15,720 nt of DNA from Mollicutes bacterium (GTDB lineage: Bacteria > Bacillota_I > Bacilli_A > Izemoplasmatales > Izemoplasmataceae). The stretch covers positions 1 to 15,720 of the forward strand of contig PUMR01000082.1 of NCBI GenBank assembly GCA_003551455.1, read 5' to 3'. Made by a program: the position numbers and the translations under genes. A model generated the notes under the pieces. The model searched no databases, was not told where the DNA came from, and worked only from the letters and a program-made list of their open reading frames with translations. Below, in pieces: positions 1 through 7,216 of the stretch; the first letter of the stretch is position 1; the number at the start of each line of letters is the position of its first letter.

Positions 1-1
1 G

Positions 2-379
2 ATCCCGACCAAACTCTTCACCATGCGCGCCGAGGTCGGAGAAGAAGATATGTACGCGGCGATCGACATCGCCATCGACAAGCTCGAACGCCAGATCCGC
101 AAGAACAAGACGAAAGTGAACCGGAGTCTCCGGAAACGGGAGGGCGTCAAGGACATCTTCAACGACGACGTGGACCTCGAGGCCCTCGAGCGGGAGCTCG
201 TCGGACATCCCGTCAAGAAGAAGTCGCACAAGCTCGAGAAGATGACCACCGACGAAGCCATCACGGCGATGGAGATGCTCGGGCACGACTTCTATATCTA
301 CCGCGACCAAGAGACCGACAAGGTGCATGTGCTCTATCTCAGAAAGGACGGCGACTACGCCGTGATCGAGACCGAATGA
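2..379 (+). CDS. hpf: Ribosome hibernation-promoting factor, long form (5' end cut off by window)
   Basis: Long-form HPF binds idle 70S ribosomes and joins them into inactive 100S dimers in stationary phase or stress. The frame is open from base 2 without a start, so about one third of the protein (the first part of the N-terminal S30AE ribosome-binding domain) lies outside the window; 125 residues are visible. Family hallmarks seen are the MYAAIDIAIDKLERQIRKNK helix, then KTKVNR, a charged linker, and a complete C-terminal dimerisation domain starting near KKKSHKLEKMTTDEAI and ending LYLRKDGDYAVIE. The ATG at position 23 is an internal methionine (TMRAEV), not the start, because the frame upstream still reads as HPF sequence. 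hpf directly upstream of secA is the usual Bacilli order. The gene is closed by its own terminator, so it is probably transcribed apart from secA. Confidence 0.93.
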   Translation: MPTKLFTMRAEVGEEDMYAAIDIAIDKLERQIRKNKTKVNRSLRKREGVKDIFNDDVDLEALERELVGHPVKKKSHKLEKMTTDEAITAMEMLGHDFYIYRDQETDKVHVLYLRKDGDYAVIETE

Positions 380-385
380 CTGAAG

Positions 386-416
386 ATGCGCGATCGGCCG
401 ATCGCGCATTTTTTTT
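386..416 (+). terminator. Rho-independent terminator of hpf
   Basis: A perfect inverted repeat forms a 10-bp stem (386-395 with 400-409) with a GGCC loop, followed by eight T residues (409-416). It begins seven bases after the hpf stop. There is no A tract on the left side, so it should work only on the + strand. Confidence 0.95.
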
Positions 417-457
417 GTCCTCTGCCGGGCTCAATCCTTTTTTATGCCAGGTCTTTA

Positions 458-466
458 TGATATGAT
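458..466 (+). promoter_or_regulatory. Probable extended -10 promoter of the secA operon
   Basis: The sequence TG-A-TATGAT is an extended -10 element (TG at 458-459, TATGAT at 461-466). No good -35 lies 17 bases upstream (438-443 is only a T run), which fits an extended -10 promoter that depends less on a -35. A second overlapping TATGAT sits at 456-461. Transcription would start near 473, giving a leader of about 20 bases. The region lies between the hpf terminator and secA, where a new promoter is needed. Assigned by reading only. Confidence 0.5.
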
Positions 467-491
467 ATTCATGATTGAATGAGGTGAACCT

Positions 492-2996
492 ATGCTGAAA
501 AGATTCTTCGACCCGAGCCGTCGGGCCCAAAAACGCCTCCACGCCTTCGCCGAGGAAGTCATCGCCCTACATGAAGAGCGCATCAAATCGCTTTCCGACG
601 ACGAACTCAAAGCCAAGACCGAAGAGTTCAAGAGCCGTCTCGCGGAAGGCGAGAGTCTCGACGATTTGGAAAAGGAGGCCTATGCCGTCGTACGCGAGGC
701 TTCGACCCGCGTGACCGGCATGACCCCTTTTCTGGTCCAGATCATGGGCGCGAAAGTCATCCACGAGGGCGACATCGCCGAGATGAAGACGGGGGAAGGT
801 AAGACCCTGACCGCCGTCATGCCGGCCTATCTGAACGCCCTCACCGGCAAGGGTGTGCACATCGTCACCGTGAACGACTATCTCGCCCGCCGCGAGGCCG
901 AAGGCGAAATCGGCGACATCTTCCGTTTCCTCGGGCTCACTTGCGGGTTGAACTATCGCGATTTGACCCCCGAAGAGAAGAAAGAGGCCTACAACTGCGA
1001 TGTGATGTATTCGACCAACAACGAGGTCGGTTTCGACTATCTCCGCGACAACATGGCCATCTACAAGGATTCGATGGTCCAACGCGAACTGAACTTCGCC
1101 ATCATCGACGAGGTGGACTCCATCCTCATCGACGAGGCGCGCACCCCCCTCATCATCTCCGGAGGCGCGAAGCAGACCGCGAACCTCTACAAACAAGCGA
1201 ACGCCTTCGCCAAGACGCTCGAAGAAGACGACTACGATATCGACTTGAAGGCGCGCCACGCGACCTTGACGACCGCGGGCATGCGCAAGGCCGAAAGGTA
1301 TTTCGGCATCGACAACCTCTACGACCTCGAGCATGTGACCCTGCTCCACCACATCAACAACGCCGTCTCGGCGAACTTCATCATGGAGCTCGATGTCGAC
1401 TATGTCGTCAAAGAGGGCGAAGTGGTGCTCGTCGACCAGTTCACCGGCCGTCTGATGCCCGGGAGACAGTATTCGAGCGGGCTGCATCAAGCCCTGGAAG
1501 CGAAAGAGGGCGTCGAGATCAAGAAAGAGACGACGACGCTCGCCTCCATCACGTTCCAGAACTTTTTCCGCATGTACAACAAGCTCTCCGGCATGACCGG
1601 TACCGCCAAGACCGAGGAAGAGGAGTTCCAAAACATCTACAACATGTTCGTCATCGAGATTCCCACGAACGAGCCGATGATCCGTTATGACGACACCGAC
1701 GCCCTCTACCCCGACATGGAAAGCAAATACAAGGCCCTCGCCGAAGAGATTTCCAACCGCCACAAGCGCGGCCAGCCCGTCCTCGTGGGCACCATCTCCA
1801 TCGAGAGCAGTGAGCGCATCTCGAAACTCTTGAAGCGCAAAGGTGTCAAACACGACGTGTTGAACGCCAAGAACCACGAAAGAGAAGCACAGATCATCGA
1901 AGATGCGGGACAGAAGGGCTCCGTGACCATCGCCACCAACATGGCCGGCCGCGGGACCGACATCAAGCTCGGTGAAGGCGTGAAGGAGCTCGGCGGCCTC
2001 GCCGTCATCGGCACCGAACGCCATGAGGCCCGCCGTATCGACGACCAGCTCCGGGGACGGAGTGGTCGTCAGGGTGACCCCGGCTATTCCAAGTTCTTCC
2101 TCTCGGGCGACGACGACCTCGTGCGCCGTTTCGGCGGCGAACGTTTCAAGCAACAGCTCGAATTCCTCTCCCGCACCCGTGACAAGTCCGAGAAAAAACC
2201 CCTCCAGAGCAAATTCTTCGCCCGCCAGATCAAGCGCGCCCAGCGCCAGATCGAGGGCACGAACTACGACAGGCGGAAGACCGTCCTCCAATACGACGAG
2301 GTCCTCCGCAAACAAAGGGAGATCATCTACGGCCAGCGTCGCGACATCCTCCTCCAACAAGACATCGTCGACATCGTGAAGCCGATGACCAAGCGCCATC
2401 TCGACCGCTTGGTGGAAGAACACACGGACCGCGCGAAGAAACCGCCGCGGCTCGACAAGGAGAGTTTCCTCGACGCCGTCTACGGCAAGTTGATCCCCGT
2501 CGACCGCATCGAGCGGGACAAGGTGACCGCGGATCCCGAGAAGACCTATGCCTATCTCGAAGAGATCCTCGACGCCGACTTCGCCAAGAAGGAAGAACAG
2601 TTCGACCGGGAGAAATTCAACGAGTTCCTGAAAGCGGTCGTCTTGCGCGTGGTCGACACCCACTGGGTGCAGCACATCGACCAGATGAGCGAATTGCGCC
2701 AAAGCGTCGGCTTGCAATCCTACGGCCAGCAGAACCCCCTCCGTGAATACCAGGAGATGGGCTATGGCCTCTTCGAGGACATGGTCGCCGCCATCGAGCG
2801 CGACACGACCCGCTACATCCTCCGCGCCCGGGTGCGCGACAACCTCCAACGCGTACAGGTCGCGAAGCCGACCAAGACTTCCTCGGGCAAAGAGGAAGAG
2901 ACCAAGAAGAAACCCGTCCGCCGCCAGAAGATCGGCCGGAACGAACCCTGCCCATGCGGCAGCGGCAAGAAGTACAAACACTGCCACGGCCGCTAG
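492..2996 (+). CDS. secA: Protein translocase ATPase SecA
   Basis: SecA is the ATP-driven motor that pushes unfolded preproteins through the SecYEG channel at the inner face of the membrane. The 834-residue length is normal for the family. Motifs seen: Walker A MKTGEGKT (98-105), Walker B-type IIDEVDS (204-210), [15 protein letters not shown] (174-188), GMTGT at 367, and the second motor domain with NMAGRGTDI (483-491) and [14 protein letters not shown] helical scaffold and wing region follow, ending in a zinc-binding SEC-C tail, [14 protein letters not shown], with C820, C822, C831 and H832 as ligands; this tail binds phospholipid and SecB-like partners in other SecAs. The start has a clear Shine-Dalgarno GAGGTGA (481-487). 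First gene after the promoter, 20 bases ahead of prfB. It ends in TAG. A very long open frame on the opposite strand is a shadow of its codon usage. Confidence 0.98.
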   Translation: MLKRFFDPSRRAQKRLHAFAEEVIALHEERIKSLSDDELKAKTEEFKSRLAEGESLDDLEKEAYAVVREASTRVTGMTPFLVQIMGAKVIHEGDIAEMKTGEGKTLTAVMPAYLNALTGKGVHIVTVNDYLARREAEGEIGDIFRFLGLTCGLNYRDLTPEEKKEAYNCDVMYSTNNEVGFDYLRDNMAIYKDSMVQRELNFAIIDEVDSILIDEARTPLIISGGAKQTANLYKQANAFAKTLEEDDYDIDLKARHATLTTAGMRKAERYFGIDNLYDLEHVTLLHHINNAVSANFIMELDVDYVVKEGEVVLVDQFTGRLMPGRQYSSGLHQALEAKEGVEIKKETTTLASITFQNFFRMYNKLSGMTGTAKTEEEEFQNIYNMFVIEIPTNEPMIRYDDTDALYPDMESKYKALAEEISNRHKRGQPVLVGTISIESSERISKLLKRKGVKHDVLNAKNHEREAQIIEDAGQKGSVTIATNMAGRGTDIKLGEGVKELGGLAVIGTERHEARRIDDQLRGRSGRQGDPGYSKFFLSGDDDLVRRFGGERFKQQLEFLSRTRDKSEKKPLQSKFFARQIKRAQRQIEGTNYDRRKTVLQYDEVLRKQREIIYGQRRDILLQQDIVDIVKPMTKRHLDRLVEEHTDRAKKPPRLDKESFLDAVYGKLIPVDRIERDKVTADPEKTYAYLEEILDADFAKKEEQFDREKFNEFLKAVVLRVVDTHWVQHIDQMSELRQSVGLQSYGQQNPLREYQEMGYGLFEDMVAAIERDTTRYILRARVRDNLQRVQVAKPTKTSSGKEEETKKKPVRRQKIGRNEPCPCGSGKKYKHCHGR

Positions 2997-3005
2997 GCCG
3001 AAAAC

Positions 3006-3012
3006 GGGTGAT
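3006..3012 (+). promoter_or_regulatory. Ribosome binding site of prfB
   Basis: GGGTGAT matches the 3' part of the Shine-Dalgarno consensus (GGTGAT) and stands four bases before ATG 3017. It favours 3017 over ATG 3011, which lies inside it. Confidence 0.5.
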
Positions 3013-3016
3013 GACC

Positions 3017-4135
3017 ATGGAGACCTATGAGATCCGCCAAGCCAAAGAATCCTTCGAACGCCGTCTCGAAGACATCAAGAACCTTCTCGACATCGACACG
3101 CTCGAAGCTTCGGTCAAAGAGATCGAGGCCGAGACGTATGAAAACGGCTTCTGGGACGACCACAAGCGGGCCCAGAGCGTCATCAAGCGCTTGAAGGAGA
3201 AGAAGAACCGTCTCGAAGCCTACCGGGAATTAGAGAGCGGTCTCGAGAACCTCGAGGTCGCGCTCGAACTCATCGAGATGGAAGAGTCCGCCGAGGGCGT
3301 GGCCGAAGACATCGCCTTTCTCGAACGCGCCTTCGACAAACTCGAGACCCTGCTCTTCCTCTCCGAAGAATACGACAACGCCCCCGCCATCCTCGAGATC
3401 CATCCGGGAGCGGGCGGCACGGAAAGCCATGACTGGGCCATGATGCTCTACAGGATGTACAAGCGCTACGCCGAGAGGCAGGGCTTCTCTTTCGTCGTGA
3501 ACGACTATCTCGAAGGCGGCGAGGCGGGGCTCAAGGCCGCGACGGTCACCATCCGGGGCGAACACGCCTATGGTCTCTTGAAGAACGAACACGGTGTCCA
3601 CCGGCTGGTGCGGATCTCGCCGTTCGATTCGTCTTCCCGCCGGCACACGAGTTTCGCGGCGGTCACCGTCATCCCCGAGGTGGACGACGAGATCGACATC
3701 GACTTGAAGGACGCCGACTTGCGCATCGACACCTACCGCTCGAGCGGCGCCGGCGGCCAACACGTCAACACCACCGATTCGGCCGTGCGCATCACGCACC
3801 TGCCCACCGATGTCACCGTGACCTGCCAGAATGAACGTTCGCAGATCAAAAACCGCGAACAGGCGCTGAAAATTTTGAAGGCGAAACTCTTCCGCCTGGA
3901 GAAAGAGAAAAAACAAGAAGAGATCATGCAGATCAAGGGGGAAGGATCCGCCGTCGCTTTCGGCAGCCAGATCCGCTCCTACGTCTTGCACCCCTACAAC
4001 ATGGTCAAGGACCATCGCACCGAGGTGGAGACCGCCCAGGTGCAGAAAGTCCTCGACGGCGAAATCGACGATTTCATCCTGGGGCACTTGAAGCAGGTCT
4101 CCAAGGAGCGTGAACGGGATGCGGAAAACGCTTAG
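3017..4135 (+). CDS. prfB: Peptide chain release factor 2 (no programmed frameshift)
   Basis: RF2 recognises UGA and UAA stop codons and triggers peptide release. At 372 residues it is full length. Seen: the RF2-type stop-recognition tripeptide SPF (201-203) in [13 protein letters not shown], and the universally conserved GGQ (246-248) in [14 protein letters not shown], which reaches the peptidyl-transferase centre. RF2 rather than RF1 is shown by SPF in place of PxT. Most bacterial prfB genes carry a +1 frameshift (CTT TGA C) near codon 25. Here the equivalent stretch, [10 protein letters not shown], is read straight through with no stop. The chosen ATG (3017) has GGGTGAT at 3006-3012 as Shine-Dalgarno; ATG 3011, two codons earlier, is possible but would overlap that site. 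Its own stop is TAG, which is read by RF1. It overlaps the next gene by 17 bases. Confidence 0.96.
   Translation: METYEIRQAKESFERRLEDIKNLLDIDTLEASVKEIEAETYENGFWDDHKRAQSVIKRLKEKKNRLEAYRELESGLENLEVALELIEMEESAEGVAEDIAFLERAFDKLETLLFLSEEYDNAPAILEIHPGAGGTESHDWAMMLYRMYKRYAERQGFSFVVNDYLEGGEAGLKAATVTIRGEHAYGLLKNEHGVHRLVRISPFDSSSRRHTSFAAVTVIPEVDDEIDIDLKDADLRIDTYRSSGAGGQHVNTTDSAVRITHLPTDVTVTCQNERSQIKNREQALKILKAKLFRLEKEKKQEEIMQIKGEGSAVAFGSQIRSYVLHPYNMVKDHRTEVETAQVQKVLDGEIDDFILGHLKQVSKERERDAENA
4103..4108 (+). promoter_or_regulatory. Ribosome binding site of the YitT-family gene
   Basis: AAGGAG inside the last codons of prfB, ten bases before ATG 4119 and only one base before the alternative GTG 4110; it therefore decides for the ATG. 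Confidence 0.55.
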
Positions 4136-4997
4136 GAAACTCTCGTTCTCGAACCGTTATCTCATGATCACCCTCGGCATCGCCCTCATGGTGGCGGGCT
4201 TCTATTATTTCATCATGCCCGCGGCGTTGGTCATCGGCGGCGTGAGCGGTGTCGGGGTGCTCTTTTCCGAACTTTTCGCCATCCGCGTCTCTTTGGTCGT
4301 CCTCGTTTTGAACGTGGTTCTCCTCGGCCTCGGATGGCTGTTTTTGGGTTTCAAAAGCTTCATCCGGAGCATCTATGGCTCCTTGATGTTCCCGCTCATC
4401 CTCTTTTTGTTGGAGGAGTTCAGCCCCATGCTGGACATGGAACCCGATTATCTCCTCTATACGACGTTCGGCGGGTTCCTGCTCGGCCTCGGCTTCGGCT
4501 ATGTCATCAAGTACGGCGGCACGAGCGGGGGCACGGACATTCCCATCAAGATCCTGCACAAACGGCTCAAGCTCCCCTTGAGCTTTTCCATCTATCTCGT
4601 CGACGGCGCGATCATCCTTTCGGGCGTGATCGCCTTCTATGCCGACAGAGGCGTCACCATGGGACTCTATGCCGTCTTGACGATGGTCGTGAGCGGGAGG
4701 GTGGCCGATTTTGTCGTCATCGGCTCCAACACCCTGAAAGCCGTCCATATCGTCACCGAGAAGCCCGACCGCATCAAAGAACTCATCTATGATTCGCTCG
4801 AGCGCGGGGTGAGCCTCATGCCCGCCAAGGGCGGCTACAGCATGCGCGACAAGACCATCGTGCTTTCCGTCATCACCCGCGACGAGTACCACCGGATCCG
4901 CGACATCATCGCCGAGGTCGACGAAGAGGCTTTCGTCTTCGCGTCCCCGGCTACCGAAATACAAGGCGATTTCACCACCCATTGGGAGGATGATTGA
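4119..4997 (+). CDS. YitT-family membrane protein with C-terminal DUF2179 domain (YvjA-like)
   Basis: This is a 292-residue integral membrane protein of unknown biochemical role. About six hydrophobic segments are visible (roughly 14-34, 36-56, 58-77, 83-99, 112-131, 157-195). The family signature [11 protein letters not shown] lies at 131-141, and a soluble cytoplasmic DUF2179 domain occupies about 205-285 ([11 protein letters not shown]...[18 protein letters not shown]). B. subtilis has several paralogues; the one next to prfB is yvjA, so position suggests this is the YvjA counterpart, though I cannot separate paralogues by reading. ATG 4119 has AAGGAG at 4103-4108, ten bases upstream; a GTG at 4110 is too close to that site. 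The start lies inside the end of prfB, and the stop is three bases before the protease gene. Confidence 0.9.
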   Translation: MRKTLRKLSFSNRYLMITLGIALMVAGFYYFIMPAALVIGGVSGVGVLFSELFAIRVSLVVLVLNVVLLGLGWLFLGFKSFIRSIYGSLMFPLILFLLEEFSPMLDMEPDYLLYTTFGGFLLGLGFGYVIKYGGTSGGTDIPIKILHKRLKLPLSFSIYLVDGAIILSGVIAFYADRGVTMGLYAVLTMVVSGRVADFVVIGSNTLKAVHIVTEKPDRIKELIYDSLERGVSLMPAKGGYSMRDKTIVLSVITRDEYHRIRDIIAEVDEEAFVFASPATEIQGDFTTHWEDD

Positions 4998-5000
4998 TTC

Positions 5001-6416
5001 ATGCGTATTCTCAAGAGCATCACCGCAGCCGTTTTTGTGATTTTGGCCCTCACTCTTGCGGGCTGTGAACTGACAGACCCCGAGAAGGACGAAAACCGGG
5101 CCCTTTTCGAAGAAGCGATCGAAGGCATCGAGGACAACTTCTACAAGGACATCTCCCGCGATGAACTCTACGAGGCCGCCATCCGCGGACTCTTCAACGC
5201 GCTGGAAGACCCCTTCAGCCGCTATATGACGGAAGAAGAGGCGAAACAGTTCCGCGAGGGGCTCGGTGAAGAGTTCGTCGGCGTCGGTGTGACCGTCGAG
5301 AACGTCGACGACAACGTCGTCGTCCGCAAGGTCTGGACGGATTCGCCCGCCGAGGCCGCCGGCATGCGGCCGGGCGACACCGTGACCCACATCGACGGGC
5401 GGGACTTCCGCCAGAAGACCTATCTCGACACCATCAACGCCCTCGTCGGTGAGGAAGGGACGACGGTCGAGATCGGCGTCCGCCGTCCGGGCGTGGAAGA
5501 GACCCTGTATTTCACCATGGAACGGGAACGGATCCCCAATCCGAGCGTGACCCATGAGACCTTCACCATCGAAGGCCGGACCATCGGCTATCTGAAGATC
5601 AACCAGTTCGGCGACAAGACCGCCGGCCTCGTCGAAGAGACGCTCGACATGTTCGAAAACGAGAAGGACATCGACGGCCTCGTCATCGACGTCCGCGACA
5701 ACACCGGGGGCTATCTCACGAGTGTCAAGGCGATCCTGGACATGTTCCTCGCCGAAGGCGAACTGCCGATGTTCTCCATCGAACAGGTCATCGCCGGCAC
5801 CCCGATCAGGCAAGACTACGAAGCGAGCGGCACGGAGACGAAACCCTACGACATCAAGGTCCTCATCAATGCTTATAGCGCCAGCGCCTCCGAGGTGTTC
5901 GCCATGGCGATGCTGGAGAAGGGCGGCTACGATGTCATCGGCATGCCCTCCTACGGCAAGGGCACGATGCAGATTCCCGTCCGTTTGGCCGACAACAGCC
6001 AACTGCACATCTCGGCCGGCCGCTGGTTCACCCCCGAGGGGACATGGATCCATTTCGACGGCGGTGACAAGGAACATGTCCAACCGACCGTCGAGATCGA
6101 GCAGAATCCCTACCACTACGCTTACAGCGTCCATCTCGCCGAAGACGAGACGCTGGGATACGACCTCGTCTCGACCAAGGTGGCCAACGTACAAAAGATC
6201 CTCTCCGCCCACGGCTATGACATCCGGACCGACGGCTATTTCGATGAGGCCACGGTCCTCGCCGTCGAGGACTTCCAAGCAGAATACGACCTTCCCGTGA
6301 CGGGCGAGGTCGATGGCGAGACCGCACTCGCCCTCTCGGAGTTCCTCCTCTACTACCGCACCGACCATGCGACGGACACCCAACTTTCCGTCGCCCTGGA
6401 CGAGTTCAGAGAATGA
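5001..6416 (+). CDS. C-terminal processing protease, S41 family, lipoprotein with PDZ and peptidoglycan-binding domains (CtpA/CtpB type)
   Basis: Predicted extracytoplasmic serine protease of 471 residues. The N-terminus is a lipoprotein signal: MRILK, a hydrophobic core, then LALTLAGC with lipobox Cys22, so the mature protein should be anchored to the outer face of the membrane. A PDZ domain spans about 92-165 (FVGVGVTVENV; GMRPGDTVTHIDG), and the S41 core about 190-365. The catalytic set is visible: Ser295 in NAYSASASE, Lys320 in SYGKGTMQ (25 residues apart, as in characterised CtpB) and Gln324. Residues 390-450 resemble a PG_binding_1 domain (VQKILSAHGYDIRTDGYFDE). CtpB in B. subtilis cleaves SpoIVFA in sporulation, but sporulation cannot be inferred here. 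GGGAGGA (4984-4990) is the ribosome site. In B. subtilis ftsE and ftsX stand between yvjA and ctpB; here they are absent. The stop overlaps the recX start. Confidence 0.93.
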   Translation: MRILKSITAAVFVILALTLAGCELTDPEKDENRALFEEAIEGIEDNFYKDISRDELYEAAIRGLFNALEDPFSRYMTEEEAKQFREGLGEEFVGVGVTVENVDDNVVVRKVWTDSPAEAAGMRPGDTVTHIDGRDFRQKTYLDTINALVGEEGTTVEIGVRRPGVEETLYFTMERERIPNPSVTHETFTIEGRTIGYLKINQFGDKTAGLVEETLDMFENEKDIDGLVIDVRDNTGGYLTSVKAILDMFLAEGELPMFSIEQVIAGTPIRQDYEASGTETKPYDIKVLINAYSASASEVFAMAMLEKGGYDVIGMPSYGKGTMQIPVRLADNSQLHISAGRWFTPEGTWIHFDGGDKEHVQPTVEIEQNPYHYAYSVHLAEDETLGYDLVSTKVANVQKILSAHGYDIRTDGYFDEATVLAVEDFQAEYDLPVTGEVDGETALALSEFLLYYRTDHATDTQLSVALDEFRE

Positions 6417-7216
6417 TGCGGCTCAAAGACATCCGCTCGGCGGGCAAAAAGACGTTCACGATCGTGCTCGAAAAAGACGCCGAAGAACAAACACTCACGC
6501 TGCGCGAAGAGACCGTCGCGCAACACGGCCTTTTCGCGAAACCGAACCTGGATGAGAGCACCCTGGCAAGAATCCAAGCGGATGACGCCTTCTATCAAGC
6601 TTTGGCGAAAGCGCTCGATCTCCTCGCCCGCCGCGACCATTCCGAGGCCGCGCTGGCGCAAAAACTCGCCGCCCACGGCCGAAAGGTCGTCGACCGCGTC
6701 CTCGCCCACCTGCGGGAGATCGGCTATGTCGACGACGCGAAGATGATCCGCGAATGGTTCGAGGAAGCGCTCGCCTTCAGCCTGCAAGGACCGAAGAAGT
6801 TGCGCGAACGCTTCCTGAAAGAGGGCTTCTCCAAGGAACTCGTGGAGGAAACCCTCACCGCCTACGATGAAGCGACCCAAGAAGAAAAGGTCCGTGAACT
6901 CTTCGCGAAGACCCTGCGCACCCTGCCGCCGCTGCCGCCGAAAAAGGCGGAGGAGAAGCTCATGCGCGCCGCCTTGCGTCAAGGCTTCGCCTATGACATC
7001 TTGCGACCCATGGCGAGCGAAGCGCGGGAGCGTCTGGAAGAAGAGACGGACGTCGAGCCTCTCCTCTGCGAGAGGATTTCCGTCCTGGAAAGCAAATACC
7101 CCGGGAGAGACCACAAGACGAAAGAGCGATTCATGCAGAAACTCCTCCGGGAAGGGTTCCCCTACGAGCTTGTGCGGAAACATCTGGATCGGAAGGGAGG
7201 AAAAGACGCTGGATGA
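6413..7216 (+). CDS. recX: RecX-family regulator of RecA
   Basis: RecX modulates RecA filament growth during homologous recombination and repair. The 267 residues match the long Bacilli form (about 264). After an N-terminal beta region (TFTIVLEKDAEEQTLTL) come repeated three-helix modules: ALDLLARRDHSEAALAQKL...GYVDD (about 65-106), a middle repeat (KKLRERFLKEGFSKELVEETL), a third (KAEEKLMRAALRQGFAYDIL) and a fourth (KERFMQKLLREGFPYELV). The recurring pattern of L/F-x-x-x-GF is easy to see. ATG 6413 overlaps the protease stop as ATGA; ATG 6416 directly after is equally possible. No strong Shine-Dalgarno is visible, so translation is probably coupled to the gene before. Its 3' end carries the ribosome site of glgB. 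recX sitting between a protease and glycogen genes, with no recA in the window, is an unusual setting. Confidence 0.88.
   Translation: MMRLKDIRSAGKKTFTIVLEKDAEEQTLTLREETVAQHGLFAKPNLDESTLARIQADDAFYQALAKALDLLARRDHSEAALAQKLAAHGRKVVDRVLAHLREIGYVDDAKMIREWFEEALAFSLQGPKKLRERFLKEGFSKELVEETLTAYDEATQEEKVRELFAKTLRTLPPLPPKKAEEKLMRAALRQGFAYDILRPMASEARERLEEETDVEPLLCERISVLESKYPGRDHKTKERFMQKLLREGFPYELVRKHLDRKGGKDAG
7194..7200 (+). promoter_or_regulatory. Ribosome binding site pointing to a CTG start of glgB
   Basis: AGGGAGG is the strongest Shine-Dalgarno near the front of glgB. It lies eight bases before an in-frame CTG (7209), but 35 bases before the first in-frame TTG (7236) and 47 before the first ATG (7248). 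Confidence 0.55.

Noticed and set aside
417..455. A riboswitch or leader element upstream of secA
   Set aside because: The region between the hpf terminator and the -10 box is too short and shows no stable structure or known motif.
567..2987. An 806-codon open frame on the - strand opposite secA
   Set aside because: It is codon-aligned with secA and open only because secA almost never uses TTA, CTA or TCA. Its product is low-complexity and acidic/hydrophobic and resembles no family; SecA is certain.
4074..6383. A 769-codon open frame on the - strand opposite the YitT-family and protease genes
   Set aside because: Same codon-usage shadow effect; it crosses two well-supported genes and has no recognisable domain.
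6867..7208. A 5' extension of the glgB frame across recX
   Set aside because: The translation before 7209 is Arg/Ser-rich and is the +1 shadow of recX; GlgB similarity begins only around 7218.
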